DNA of 64,000 nt from Talpa occidentalis (lineage: Eukaryota > Chordata > Mammalia > Eulipotyphla > Talpidae), in assembly GCF_014898055.3 (NCBI RefSeq), contig NW_023601433.1:68148767-68212766 (forward strand), in the 5' to 3' direction. A program made the position numbers and the translations under genes. Positions 49,565-59,699 of the stretch are shown here, piece by piece (position 1 is the stretch's first letter; each line of letters opens with the position of its first letter). The notes below the pieces were generated by a model. It was not told the DNA's origin. It searched no databases and was given only the letters and a program-made list of their open reading frames with translations.

Positions 49565-49994
49565 TTCAACAGTATTTATTGGGCACCGACTGCATACAAG
49601 CACTGATCTAGGAGAAGGGATACAGCAGTAAATAAAGGCAAAGTCTCAGCTGTTATGGAGTTTTGCATCCTAGTTGGAGGAGATAATTTAAATAACTTAG
49701 TTTCTTTTTTTTTAAGATTTATTTAAAAATAATTTTTTTTAAGATTTATTTATTTATACAAGCAGTCAGAAGCATGGGAGGGTGAGAGAACTCACCAGAG
49801 TGACAGGCAGACTGATGAACTGCTGAGGGGAGCAGCAGGCGCAGCAGTAGAGAGGATTGAGCCTGCGCTGCAGAAGCTGCAGGCAGCTTCACAGCCCAGC
49901 GCTCAACCTCTGGGCCACCGGGGAAGGCCCTAAAGAACTTAGTTTCTGACAGTGTTAAACATCACTGAGAAAATAAGAGTAACAGGGTGGTTAC
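49565..49994 (+). repeat. Direct duplication, copy B2 (SINE-filled)
   Basis: Partner of B1, interrupted by the SINE at 49706-49930 and its target duplication. Removing the insert restores collinearity with B1. Confidence 0.92.
49706..49930 (-). mobile_element. tRNA-derived SINE, deleted copy inside duplication B2
   Basis: Minus orientation, with internal deletions relative to the young consensus (the ACTGGGTAC and ATGTGGGACC regions are missing). A doubled AAGATTTATTTA occurs in the tail. Flanked by TAAATAACTTAGTTTCT / TAAAGAACTTAGTTTCT (49689-49705, 49931-49947). Confidence 0.92.
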
Positions 49995-50124
49995 TATGAG
50001 ATAGTGATAGTGATACTATGTTTATATATAAGGATAACATAGTGATTAATTTAATGTGTATTCTAATAATATTGCATGTTCTCATTAAAATATATTTTTT
50101 TAATAATAACAGCTATTATTAAGA

Positions 50125-50300
50125 AAATACCATGTGCCACCAACTCTTTTGGCATGTTATAAATACCAATTTACTTAATCTATAGACTAAGTCTTCTTAG
50201 GGGGAACTACTATCGCTTTTTATAAAAATGAAATTGAGAAAGAGTGGGATTAAATGACTTACTCAAGATCACTACTCACCAGGGTCCAAGCTCTTAATCA
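50125..50300 (-). mobile_element. MIR SINE remnant
   Basis: Reverse MIR: CATGTGCCACCAACTC, GAGAAAGAGTGGGATTAAA, TGACTTACTCAAGATCAC, CCAAGCTCTTAATCAC. Confidence 0.6.
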
Positions 50301-50334
50301 CTAAGAATGAACAGGTGAAAAACTACAAAGATTG

Positions 50335-50648
50335 GGCCTCCCCGGTGGCGCAGCGGTTGAGCGCTGGGTTGCGAAGCTGCCCGCGGCCTCTGCGGCGCCG
50401 GTTCGATCCCCGGCTGCTCCCCGGCCACCAGAGGAGGGTCCCACATGGCGCGCAGACCTCTCCTGCCGCCCGCTGCTCCCCTCAGCAGTGCACTTCGGTC
50501 CTTCTGCCTGCTCTGCTCCCCGCTCTGGCTCTGGTGAATTCTCTCACCCTCCCGCGCTTCTGACTGTACCCAGTGCATGTATAAACAAAAAACAAACAAA
50601 CAAACAAAATAAATAAATAAAACATGCCTCTATAAAAAAAAAAAAAAA
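50335..50648 (+). mobile_element. tRNA-derived SINE, young, unusual-tail subfamily (copy 1)
   Basis: Close to a master copy: A box TGGCGCAGCGG (50346-50356), B box GGTTCGATCCC (50400-50410), CpG-rich body. The tail reads GTGCATGTATAAAC, (CAAA)n, (TAAA)n, then ACATGCCTCTAT (50622-50633) and poly-A. Flanked by 18-bp duplications GAAAAACTACAAAGATTG (50317-50334, 50649-50666). Confidence 0.96.
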
Positions 50649-50887
50649 GAAAAACTACAAAGATTGACTTTGAATTTAAATTCTTAACTTTAGGTTGGTA
50701 ACTATTTAAAATTTCCCTATAATAATTTCCTTGAATAAATTATATACAGGCTCTCTTCTTACATGCTTTGACCAGAAGCAATGGTTTTCTTTCTGTATAG
50801 GATAAACTTTTCTAACAGTTTTTTTTCTTTTCATATCAATAACTGATGCTCAGCCTGTCAGAGAATAACCTTTAAGACTAAGGGAAG

Positions 50888-51197
50888 GGCCTCCCCGGTG
50901 GTGCAGCGGTTGAGCGCTGGGTTGCGAAGCTGCCCGCGGCCTCTGCTGCGCCGGTTCGATCCCCGGCTGCTCCCCGGCCACCGGAGGAGGGTCCCACATG
51001 GCGCGCAGACCTCTCCTGCCGCCCGCTGCTCCCCTCAGCAGTGTACTTCGGTCCTTCTGCCTGCTCTGCTCCCCGCTCTGGCTCTGGTGAATTCGCTCAC
51101 CCTCCCGTGCTTCTGACTGTACCCAGTGCATGTATAAACAAAACAAACAAACAAATAAATAAATAAAACATGCCTCTATTAAAAATAAATAAATAAA
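50888..51197 (+). mobile_element. tRNA-derived SINE, young, unusual-tail subfamily (copy 2)
   Basis: Very similar to the copy at 50335, including GTGCATGTATAAAC, (CAAA)n and ACATGCCTCTAT (51168-51179) before the final A-rich (TAAA)n. Exact 15-bp duplications TAAGACTAAGGGAAG flank it (50873-50887, 51198-51212). Confidence 0.96.
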
Positions 51198-51529
51198 TAA
51201 GACTAAGGGAAGAGTAAAGAAAGGAAAGAAGGAAAACTCCTGGGTTGGGCCAGTCTGTACAATTCCACAGTCAAGGTATGGATTTAAACCCCACCACCTA
51301 CGTTAATGTGGCCCCAGCAGAAAATCAATTCAACCTATGCAAGTTCCTACCATGTCATAGTCTTCCTGCCTGTTCCACATTTCCCTACCTCATACCACCA
51401 AGAATACCACCACATTCTTGTGAGGATTCTTAACTAAGCTCCATGAACTTCTACAACAGTCTATGAACAGAATTCAGGGGATTTGTAAACTTGGCATGAT
51501 GCATTCTATGTATTTTGTTCACAGTTTTG

Positions 51530-51761
51530 CGTAGGAGAACTGGAGTGTAAGCCAGAGGTGCAGGTGGTGAGAGGATTCACCAGAGACAGAGTAGGGAGCA
51601 GAGCAGGCGAATTTACTGAAATACAGTGCTGAGGGGAACAGCGGGTGAGACAGGGAGAGGTCTGCTGCGCCATATGTGGGTTAGTTCTCTGGCTGGGGAT
51701 TGAGTTCAGGCCTTTATGGCAATAGTGCTGAGACTGAACCCCTAGGCCATGAGGGAGGCCA
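51530..51761 (-). mobile_element. tRNA-derived SINE, older subtype, tail missing
   Basis: Older-type body (AACTGGAGTGTAAGCCAGAG to CATGAGGGAGGCC) without the A-rich tail or clear target duplications; diverged. Confidence 0.88.
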
Positions 51762-51954
51762 CATTTCATAAATTTTTTAAAGTTAATTTTCTCTTTCAAA
51801 ACACAATTCCTTCTCCTAATCTTTCTAACTCTTATCATGAAGTCATCATTCTTGCAAAAATCATCACATGCAGTTGGGAGACAAAGCCTGAACTTTTCTC
51901 CCTATTTGTAACATTCTTTCTCCTGTCTTGCTAATCAGCACAGTGTAGGCCATA

Positions 51955-52110
51955 GAATAGCAGCATCAACATGACTTAAGAGCCTGATGAATGCAGAATC
52001 CCAGGACCAATCCAGGCTTGCTGAGTCAATCTGAGTTGCATTTTTAAAATGTCCCCAAGTGATTCATATACACACTTAATTTTGAGAAGCACTTGTATAG
52101 TTTTACTAAT
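51955..52110 (+). mobile_element. hAT-Charlie MITE remnant (MER5A-like)
   Basis: CAGCATCAACATGACTTAAG, AATGCAGAATCCCAGGACC, TGAGTTGCATTTTTAAAATG, TCCCCAAGTGATTCATATAC and TTTTGAGAAGCACTTG follow this common mammalian element. Name from memory. Confidence 0.65.
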
Positions 52111-52129
52111 ATGCTAGCAGCCTATCTGC

Positions 52130-52710
52130 ATCCGGATTTCATCAATTTTAGGTATCAATTACCAAATCCTTATAATGTGCTAATTACAGGTTTGGGTTTT
52201 AAATACATTATTTTTTTTTTAATTTTTTTTTAATTTTTTTTTTTTAATAGAGGCATGTTTTTATTTATTTATTTATTTGTTTGCTTGTTTGTTTGTTTAT
52301 ACATGCACTGGGTACAGTCAGAAACGCGGGAGGGTGAGAGAATTCACCAGAGCCAGAGCAGGGAGCAGAGCAGGCAGAAGGACCGAAATACACTGCTGAG
52401 GGGAGCAGCGGGCGGCAGGAGAGGTCTGCGCGCCATGTGGGACCCTCCTCCGGTGGCCGGGGAGCAGTCGGGGATCGAACAGGTGCCGCAGAGGCCACGG
52501 GCAGCTTCGCAACCCAGCGCTCAACCGCTGCGCCACCGGGTAGGCCCTTAAATACATTATTTTAACTTAACCTTCAAAACAATCTTGTGAGATAATCATC
52601 TCCATCTTAAGAATGAGAAAATTAAGGTTCAAGTGGGCAAATCATCTACTCAGAACCCATAAATGATGGAGATGGGATTTGAACCTAATCTGACCATAAA
52701 CCATTTTTGC
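52130..52710 (-). mobile_element. MIR SINE remnant, split by a young SINE
   Basis: Left part TTATAATGTGCTAATTACAG, right part ACAATCTTGTGAGATAATC, GAATGAGAAAATTAAGGTTC and GATGGGATTTGAACC give a reverse MIR once the SINE at 52215-52547 is removed. Confidence 0.65.
52215..52547 (-). mobile_element. tRNA-derived SINE, young, unusual-tail subfamily (copy 3)
   Basis: Minus orientation; the complement of ACATGCCTCTAT lies at 52247-52258, followed by TTTATT and TTTG repeats and TATACATGCACTGGG. Exact 16-bp duplications TTAAATACATTATTTT flank it (52199-52214, 52548-52563). Inserted in a MIR. Confidence 0.96.
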
Positions 52711-53153
52711 TAAATTCCACCAATTAACTTAAATTCCAAAATTTATATTTCAAAGGGAGTATTGGTAGAATTAATGACTCTAGATAACTGTATTTTCTAA
52801 TCAACTCAAGACAGTTTTACATTTGATTATTACAATTCTCGCTGAAAGTCTTTCTTAAAGTCTTAGGCATACATAGCACTCAAGTTCACTCCAAGGGATC
52901 TGACAAATAGAGAAATGTATTCTGTTCTCAGGACACAATGGCAAGTTTCAGGGGATATAAAACCATTTCCCTAATAATAAACTTAGTGGAAAGAAGAATG
53001 ACAAGCAGATATACTCAGAGTCAAGGGGAGAAAAAAATAAATGATGATAGTTCTTACATGACTAATTAAGTTCCATAAGAAGTTTTATCTAATATCTAAC
53101 TATTATTTTAGTTTAATCATTTCATTATATTCTATTCAGATAATATTCTAGTC
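52711..53153. other. Unique intronic sequence
   Basis: No gene or transposon recognised; AT-rich. Confidence 0.4.
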
Positions 53154-53168
53154 ATTCATTTCATTTTC

Positions 53169-53466
53169 TTTTTTTTTTTTTTAATGATTGTGGTCAATTT
53201 TTTTTTTTTTTTAGATTTATTTATTTATTTAAGCAATGGGTACAGTCAGAAGCACTGTGAGAGAGGAGGGTGATAGAATCCACCAGAGCCAGAGCGGGGA
53301 ACAGAACAGACAGACTGACGAAATACACTGCCGAGGGGAGCAGTGGGCGCGGTAGGAGAGGTCTGTCATGCCATGTGGGACCCTCGCCAGCTGCCAGGGA
53401 TCAAATTGGCGCTGCAGAGGCTGTGGGCAGCTTTGCAGACCAGCACTGTGCCACTGGGGAGGCCCC
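53169..53466 (-). mobile_element. tRNA-derived SINE, intermediate subtype
   Basis: Begins with a bipartite T-run (two T-runs around AATGATTGTGGTCAA), then TTAGATTTATTTATTTATTT, and ends CACTGTGCCACTGGGGAGGC. Exact 15-bp duplications ATTCATTTCATTTTC flank it (53154-53168, 53467-53481). Confidence 0.94.
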
Positions 53467-54262
53467 ATTCATTTCATTTTCAAGCCAATTTCCTTCTCTT
53501 ATCTTTTTCAATGTCCCAATATAAACACACAAGCTTAAAAAATCAACTATTTCTCCAATAGAGTATTTACCTATGTGAAATCCGAGATCTGAGAATAACA
53601 AAAGCTACAGATGCTTTACCCAGTAAACTGCTTCTTCAACAAAATAGGACACATGGACACTGAGCTAGACACTAGCTCTATATTACCTGTCCAGGCCCTC
53701 TGCCTTCTCTTGGAAACTCTTCCTCTCTAACTCCAATAGGCAGGAATTGCCACCTTTGATATCAAGCCAGTTCAGGGGGATGCTATAACTGAACAAAGTG
53801 GGGCCAATCAGAATCCTTCTCTGAGGGGCTTATAACTGACTCAGATATACAAAGTCCCTTTCGGGGACAGAAATTACAACTGTGAAATTCAGGAACCATT
53901 TGTTCCCTAGCCTGTGGAGGAAATCAGTCAGCTATAGGCAAGAAAAAGCCAAATGAACATAAAAGCACCCAAGCACCTGGTTCCAATTGTTCCTGAAGTC
54001 CAGTTCCACTCTTGTTCTCAAGGTTTGCTTATTAATTCATCCTTTCATCGTGATGGATGAATTGATAAGCAATTTCTTCTAATTTAAAAAAAAAAATTCC
54101 CTAAACTCATTGGACTTTCTGTGACTTGCAACCAAAAGATTTTAATATTATCTGCTTCAGAACACTTTGTTTTAAGTTCTTCAAATATTTTCAATACAAA
54201 TGTCTAACTTTGCATAGTTAAATAGGTTTTTAAATACTAATTTCTAAAAGAGTCCTACTTTA

Positions 54263-54522
54263 AAAAAAAGATTTATTTATTTATGCATAGAGCTGGGGTA
54301 CAGGCCAGAGGTGTGGGGGGTGAGAGGATTCACCAGAGACAAACTGGGGAACAGAACAGGCAGACTGACTGAAATACATTGCTGAGGGGAGCAGCAGGTG
54401 AGTCAGGAGAGGTCTGCCTCACCATGTGAGTAGCTCCGTGGCCAGGGATCAAACTCATGCTGCAGTGGCTGCAGACAGCTTCATAGGTTGCATCTTAACC
54501 CCTTGTGCCACTAGGAAGGCCC
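54263..54522 (-). mobile_element. tRNA-derived SINE, older subtype
   Basis: AAAGATTTATTTATTTATGC to TTGTGCCACTAGGAAGGCC. Nine-bp duplications CCTACTTTA flank it (54254-54262, 54523-54531). Confidence 0.92.
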
Positions 54523-54534
54523 CCTACTTTACTT

Positions 54535-57500
54535 TTTTATAAAAATCTTTAATAATATCTATTTAAAACCAGTCTTGGTTCATAAGCACCACACTATTAA
54601 AATATAAATCTAAGAAGGGAAATGCCTGATCATCTTTAGTTTAATACCAAAAGTAACAAGATAAAATTGTCTTCTTAAACCATCTTTACTTTATGTATCC
54701 AATTATATTCTCTGCTTATGATACTTAAAATAAAAAATTGGCAGTGATCCATTCACTGATGGGTATTTTAAATTAGAAAGCATAACATATCAAATAAATC
54801 ATACAGTTAGGCTTATTCTTCTCATTGAGAATTACCACCACAATGGACTTGAAAATTTCCACCTTAATTGCAAGTTTTTACTTTTCAACCTAATAGACTT
54901 TGACTTAGAGATTGCAGCACCATTCAACCACAATCAATCCAATCCAACAAACTCTGAGTTCTCCTATTTCTTACAATGGCCAGGGTCCCTCCCTTTAGTA
55001 AAGGTCTTGAAGATTCTCTTGAATACTGCCACATTTTCAAGATTCCAAAACCCCTGTGCTCAAGTCCCTCATATAAAATGGAGTGGTATTTGCATATAGC
55101 CCAGGCAATCCTTCCTATACTTGAAATCATCTCTAGAATACTTATAATACAGAACACCAATGCAAGTACTAAGCAAACAACTGTTATACCATACTGTTTA
55201 GGGAGTAACAGGAAGAAAGTCTGTAGTTAGATCTATGATTGGTTGTTCTGTACTGAATGTACTTAATACTGGCTTTTGATCTTTGGTTGGCTGAAACTGA
55301 GGATGTTGAACTTGAGGATGCAAAGGGTTGACTGTATACTATTACTATCCACGGTCTATGGATCCTATATAATACTAAGAACCTAAGAGGCTGTAAAAAT
55401 AGTCCTGAATCTGGAAGTTAGTAAAAAAAAAACTTGGCAATCATCCAGTCCAGCCAGCTTGCTTTATAGATGCAAACAGTAATGCAAAAACTATATAGTT
55501 AACAAGCCGAGGCCAACAGAACGAGAGAAACGATAGAAATACAGATCCAGTGAGCTTTAACCTTGGTATGTAGAAGATTCCCAACCCCTTAAAGATGCCT
55601 CAGTGACAAACATGCAGTTCCCTTCAGTACTCCAAATGCATGGCTATTTCTAATGGATCTTAAGACAAACCTAAATGAAATTTAAAAGGATGAGATTGCT
55701 ATATTCATGACAAATCTTTCCATGAAATATAGGGAAAGATGCCACTTATAAAGGCTCCTCTTTATAAAGATCTGTTTCTTTTCTTTTGTGCTTTCTCAAA
55801 TGTCCCCATTCATATACAGTAGGCTTGCTCCATTTTAGTATGGCTGACATATTTACTCTCAAACTATAGACTCTAGAGCATACAAGGTCATATGTAAATA
55901 TTTTTCTAATATTAGACTTTGTCACCTAAAGTGAGATCAACCACAAATATTATATATGGCATCTAAATGCTCAGGTTTCATCATTACATAAATATTTTTT
56001 TTTCAAAAATAATAAAGATAACAGACACTTTTGGGAAAAGACTGAAATGGATCTTCCTTAGTCTTCTCATAGTCCTCAAAATAAAGATATCTGGATAAAA
56101 TAAGGGGTGTTTTTAGCAGTCTTTGCATAGTGGCTGGCACTATGTACCCAATACATAGTTGTTGAATGAACAACATGGCTGTTACAGACTATGAAAACTT
56201 GACTACTCTGGATGACTAAGAATTGTTAACTTTTCTTGAAAGCAAATGAAAATAACACAAGATGTCTTATCTACAAATCATTTATAAGCCTGAATAGTTT
56301 CAAATTATTTCCAATTAGCAAGAAACTTCAAAACAAATGCAGCAATTCATAAATTTAAGGTAGCATCATAAGTGGCTACAGTAAAACATGCATAATCACT
56401 GGATTTTCTAATGTAAACTGGAATTCAGATTAGTTCCCAGAGAACACACACACTCTTTCAGCAGCACAGTGGTGACACTTCACTAGAGTAAACCCTCAGA
56501 TACAAACTCTCTCCAGACCAAAACACCAGAACTCCAGGGGAGATAAAAGCACTCAACAATGAGCAATTAGCAACATTTTTTAAAAGAGCAAGGAACATAG
56601 ATATTTTTTAAAGAAGAAAACTTTACAATTTAGAGTTATGTCTAATTCTGTTGATTTATTACATAGGAAAAATTTATTTTACTTGTGTAATAAAACTAGG
56701 AGGCTTTTGGTGCAGCCATGTATGCTGTTAGTAATTAGGAATGTGAACTTTTAAAGAAGTTGTCTGGAAGTTCAAATAAACTTCAGCGGATCAAGTATTA
56801 GGCTGACAGAAATAATCATTTCCCAGCTTTCTTAAAGCAGTAACTCCAAGCAAACACAATCAATCCTGATACTGTTTTACCTTTTCCCCAGTTGAGCCTG
56901 GGAAAGAAAAATACAAATACGATGCTTTGGGACCATTTTAAACAACTTCATTATACTGAGTGTTCTTTAAAACTACATGATTTTTGTCATTTCTCTCATG
57001 CCAAAAAGGGCAAACAGGCATTCATCGAAATCAAAAATATGGAAAGCAAGCTTACACTTTTCCTCAGATGCTAAACTGACTGCAGAGGGTAAGGTCATGG
57101 TCAACATTCAGACTCATTTAAAACTTTCATGGCTCAGCCAACAGCTCCGATCATGTTTCCTGATCCTAAGGAGATTAAAACTGCAGGAGTTTCTTGCTGT
57201 AAGATCAGCAGGAGGCTATTTCAGACCCTCAAACCGCAGTCCGCATTGCCCGCAGCGGCGCATCTTCACTACCTCTGGCTGAGTGTTAACCTAACCTTTC
57301 CAAACCTTCTCCTCTAGCCTTTTAAACAAATCCGCAATCCAGTGCAGTCAACTCAAGACTTCCTTCCACCAGAGACCCCCTCCTGCTGTCATCTCACCCT
57401 CCCCCCTCTCTGCCTGCCCTTCCGCAGTTGGACTTTGGCCTGGTTCCCCAAGGTGGGGGAGGCGAGGTGGGGAAGAAGACTCCCCGCCAACAGCTCTTCA

Positions 57501-57895
57501 GCCTCCACAGTGGCAGGGCGTTGCGCGAGCCAAGCAGAGGAAGATGCTAAGCGCTACTGCCATATTTTCAGACTTTTTTCCTTGCCAAAAAAGAAGCCTT
57601 GTGTCCAATAATTTCGCCTTTAGAGGGGAAAAAAAAAAAAAAGGACCTAAGCACTAAAGCCGCGGACCAAATCTTTCACATCTCCAGTATTCCCTGTTCA
57701 GCGGGGAGACTCCTGATGATCCTAGTCTCAGACAGGTACACCTGCTGGCCGGCGGGAACCGGGCCATCCCAGTCGCCTCAAAAGAAGGGAGAGATCACCA
57801 GGATTCTGGTCCCAGAGCCCCCACCAAGGCTGACAGCCCAGATGAAGCCGGGCACCACACAAACTTCCAGTTCCCGGGTTGTGGGAACAGAACTG
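54535..57895. other. Unique intronic sequence up to the CpG island
   Basis: A possible L2 3' end at about 56120-56180 (GGCTGGCACTATGTACCCAA, TAGTTGTTGAATGAA) is the only repeat I would suggest. Base composition rises in GC from about 57.2 kb towards the promoter. No exon recognised. Confidence 0.4.
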
Positions 57896-58185
57896 AGGCG
57901 GGCGGAGAGGAAAAAGGGGTAGGGGTGGGTGCACAGGCACTGGCCGCAGGGCCCAACTGCGGATGGGGCCCAAATGCGGATGGGACCCCTTCATCCAGCA
58001 CAAGGTCCAGAGGGGTCTAAGTAGCTCCTGGGTGGCCCGGGGGGCGAGTGTGCCCCTCCGGGATGGAGCACCGGGGCACAGTAGCGGGCGGGCAGTTCCT
58101 TAGGGAGTGCAGCCGAGATCCAGGATTCCTCTTGGGCTCCTAGCCCCACAGCAGCGCAGCAGGAGGACGGGAACAGGGAGGAAGA

Positions 58186-58211
58186 GCAGCAGGAGGAGGA
58201 GGAGGAGGAAA
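58186..58211. repeat. (GGA)n triplet tract next to the exon 1 donor
   Basis: GCAGGAGGAGGAGG-type repeats on the plus strand, equal to (TCC)n in the transcript, 30 bases inside intron 1. Likely length-variable. Confidence 0.85.
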
Positions 58212-58235
58212 AGGACTGCGCGCTGCAGCCCGAGC

Positions 58236-58241
58236 CCTTAC
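58236..58241 (-). other. PIP4K2A: PIP4K2A exon 1 splice donor
   Basis: GTAAGG directly follows the Ser48 codon on the minus strand, so the exon/intron boundary reads TCG|GTAAGG. Past this point the reading frame loses similarity to the kinase and runs into arginine/alanine-rich GC-driven translation, which supports the junction. Confidence 0.93.
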
Positions 58242-58385
58242 CGAGTGGTTTACCCCCCACATCAGGACGCTGAGCAGCGGATCGCTGGCCCGAAAGAGCT
58301 TCACTTTCTGCGCTACGAAGTGCTTCTTCTTGGTCTTGGTCTTGCTCGCTAAGACGGAGGACCCCAGGTTGCCGGGGGTCGCCAT
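58242..58385 (-). CDS. PIP4K2A: PIP4K2A coding exon 1 (residues 1-48)
   Basis: First coding exon of phosphatidylinositol 5-phosphate 4-kinase type 2 alpha, which phosphorylates PI5P on the 4-position to make PI(4,5)P2. Read on the minus strand, the 48 codons begin [20 protein letters not shown] and run through [20 protein letters not shown] to MWGVNHS. By recall this matches the mammalian alpha isoform; the beta paralogue has a different, longer N-terminus before the shared [10 protein letters not shown] block. Visible features are a basic lysine-rich stretch (residues 15-21) and the start of the conserved kinase N-terminal region (about 22-48). The lipid kinase catalytic core is encoded by later exons outside the window. 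The ATG has a strong context (G at -3, G at +4). The exon ends in phase 0 after Ser48 at a consensus GTAAGG donor. A GTG-initiated upstream extension is in frame, but there is no upstream ATG in it. Identity is very likely; it rests on memory of the protein, not on a search. Confidence 0.96.
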
Positions 58386-58684
58386 GGCCGCCGCCTCAGT
58401 CCCCTGCACCACCGAGCTCCCGAGGCCGGGGACCCGCCCTCTCTACACGCTGGCCCGGGGAGGCAGCCGCATCCCCCCACCCGTGGCGGCCCCGGAGCGC
58501 TGTGTCCCGTTCCACCCAGCCGCGCGCCCGGCCCCTGTCTGGCCGCTGGACCCGCGCGGCGGCCGGGATCTCCAAGGAGGCTGCGCTGGCTCGCGCGCCT
58601 GCCGGGCTCCCGCGCCTGCCGCCTCTCGGCGCTCAGCCGGCGGCTGGACCAGGCGCGCGCGAGCGGCTTCCGCGTTGGGCGCTG

Positions 58685-58696
58685 GCGTCATGACGC
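58685..58696. promoter_or_regulatory. 12-bp palindrome with paired CRE/AP-1-like half-sites
   Basis: GCGTCATGACGC is self-complementary and holds CGTCA and TGACG back to back, about 300 bp upstream of the PIP4K2A ATG and adjoining a GC box. ATF/CREB or small-Maf-type binding is plausible but inferred. Confidence 0.4.
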
Positions 58697-58697
58697 A

Positions 58698-58706
58698 GGG
58701 GGCGGG
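58698..58706 (+). promoter_or_regulatory. GC box (SP/KLF-type)
   Basis: GGGGGCGGG in the CpG island upstream of exon 1, a common element of TATA-less promoters. Confidence 0.5.
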
Positions 58707-58794
58707 CGACAGCGGCCGCGCCACCAGGCGGGGCGCGGCAGCGGGACCGTTAAGCTGCGCCCTGCGCTCTGGCTCCTGCTCTGTCTTCCTAGCG

Positions 58795-58800
58795 GTAAGG
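58795..58800 (+). other. Splice-donor-like site on the strand opposite PIP4K2A
   Basis: The plus strand reads AGCG|GTAAGG just upstream of the PIP4K2A promoter, facing away from the gene. CpG-island promoters often fire in both directions, and a strong donor close to the divergent start is typical of spliced divergent lncRNAs. No transcript evidence is available here, so this is only a candidate first-exon end. Confidence 0.25.
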
Positions 58801-58900
58801 CAGCCCCCCGAGAGCCTGCGGGGTCTGGGGGACCGCTCGGGGCCGTCTGATAAAGCCCAGGAGTGGTTGTGTGGCGCGGGGGAGTGTGGAGACTCCTCCA

Positions 58901-59695
58901 GCACATCCCCTTCTGCTCCCTCCCGGGGGTGAAAAAGGAAATGAGAGTGGGGAGGTTGGGGAAGAGAGCCCCCCAGAAGCCGTGGGCAGACAGGGAAGGA
59001 GGCTGTGGGGATCTCCTCTTACTGCTGGGAAGAGTTAGAGCTGAAAGGCCACATGGACACCTGGGCTTCCCTAGTGTGGAGGGGAAGGATCTGGACACGT
59101 CGTTGACTGGCTCCCTGGCTGACCATGAAATCAACTTTTTAATTCCTTTGGGCCTTTAATCCCCTTGGATTTGGGGACCGTCCCACTGTCTGATCTGGCA
59201 GGGAAACTCCCACCTAAGACACGGGCAACCGCTGTGATTACCACTAGGATCCTGCGCCCCGAACAGGACTCTGGATTCCTGATGGGTCGTGTGGTGCAGT
59301 GGTTAATTGAGCAAAGCAGTTAACTGCTCTTGAATTTCAGGTTCTTCACGTTAACAATAGAACTAGTCAGACAACAGTGTCACTTTAGGGACTCTTCTGA
59401 GCCTGACAAAATATGCCCTTTCTGCCCCCATAGGGTGTTTGTTAGAATCAAAATCAACCTCTCAGTGGCATTGTCTGTGAGCACATTGTAAGTCATACAA
59501 CACTATTTACACATAAGATAAAATGTAGAATACTTGCAGATGACACCTAAACTCTCCCCTATCCTCAGAGAAATGCCTGGGTGGACATCGGTATGTCAGT
59601 TATCTGCAGGGACCTTTAAAGTGCCCAAAAATCTAGTTCAACATCTTCCTCCATCCCACATGTTGCTTCACATTGAGTGATCTTGGCATGACCTA
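58901..59695. other. 5' flanking sequence of PIP4K2A
   Basis: GC content falls off quickly after the island. No gene recognised. A MIR-like string may lie at 59290-59420 but is too weak to call. Confidence 0.4.
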
Positions 59696-59699
59696 CACA

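Larger units (their letters stand above)
1..58241 (-). other. PIP4K2A: PIP4K2A intron 1 (5' part; downstream end outside window)
   Basis: From the exon 1 donor to the window edge I saw no sequence encoding the expected exon 2 (the region after MWGVNHS, starting INELSHVQ), so at least 58 kb of intron 1 lies here. A very long first intron fits the known size of the human gene (about 180 kb over ten exons). Its content is repeats and unique non-coding DNA, listed separately. The exon 2 search was by eye, so a miss is possible; a tBLASTn search with the human protein would settle it. Confidence 0.8.
57900..58870. promoter_or_regulatory. CpG island promoter of PIP4K2A
   Basis: CpG dinucleotides are dense here and rare in the rest of the window, and the block surrounds coding exon 1. 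The part upstream of the minus-strand ATG (58386-58800) has a GC box (GGGGGCGGG at 58698-58706), a 12-bp perfect palindrome GCGTCATGACGC (58685-58696) holding two CRE/AP-1-like half-sites, and no convincing TATA box. This is the usual layout of a TATA-less housekeeping promoter with dispersed start sites. The exact transcription start and 5' UTR length cannot be fixed by eye. GC-driven open frames on both strands in this block are not credible genes. Confidence 0.85.

Noticed and set aside
50346..50410. A-box/B-box pairs considered as functional tRNA genes
   Set aside because: The cloverleaf is not completed (the acceptor stem does not pair and the sequence continues into the SINE body). These are pol III promoters of SINEs.
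58386..58412. In-frame extension of PIP4K2A upstream of MATPG (VQGTEAAA)
   Set aside because: It would start at GTG, not ATG. The MATPG methionine has a strong initiation context and matches the known protein start.
58718..58740. CTCF-like string CCACCAGGCGGGGC in the promoter
   Set aside because: Two mismatches to the core consensus in a region where GC-rich near-matches are expected by chance.
58330..58932. 200-codon plus-strand open frame in the CpG island, and a 153-codon frame opposite it (58443-58904)
   Set aside because: Both are low-complexity, Ala/Arg/Pro/Gly-rich translations expected from GC-rich DNA that lacks stop codons. They overlap the known promoter and the PIP4K2A first exon, and have no recognisable domain.
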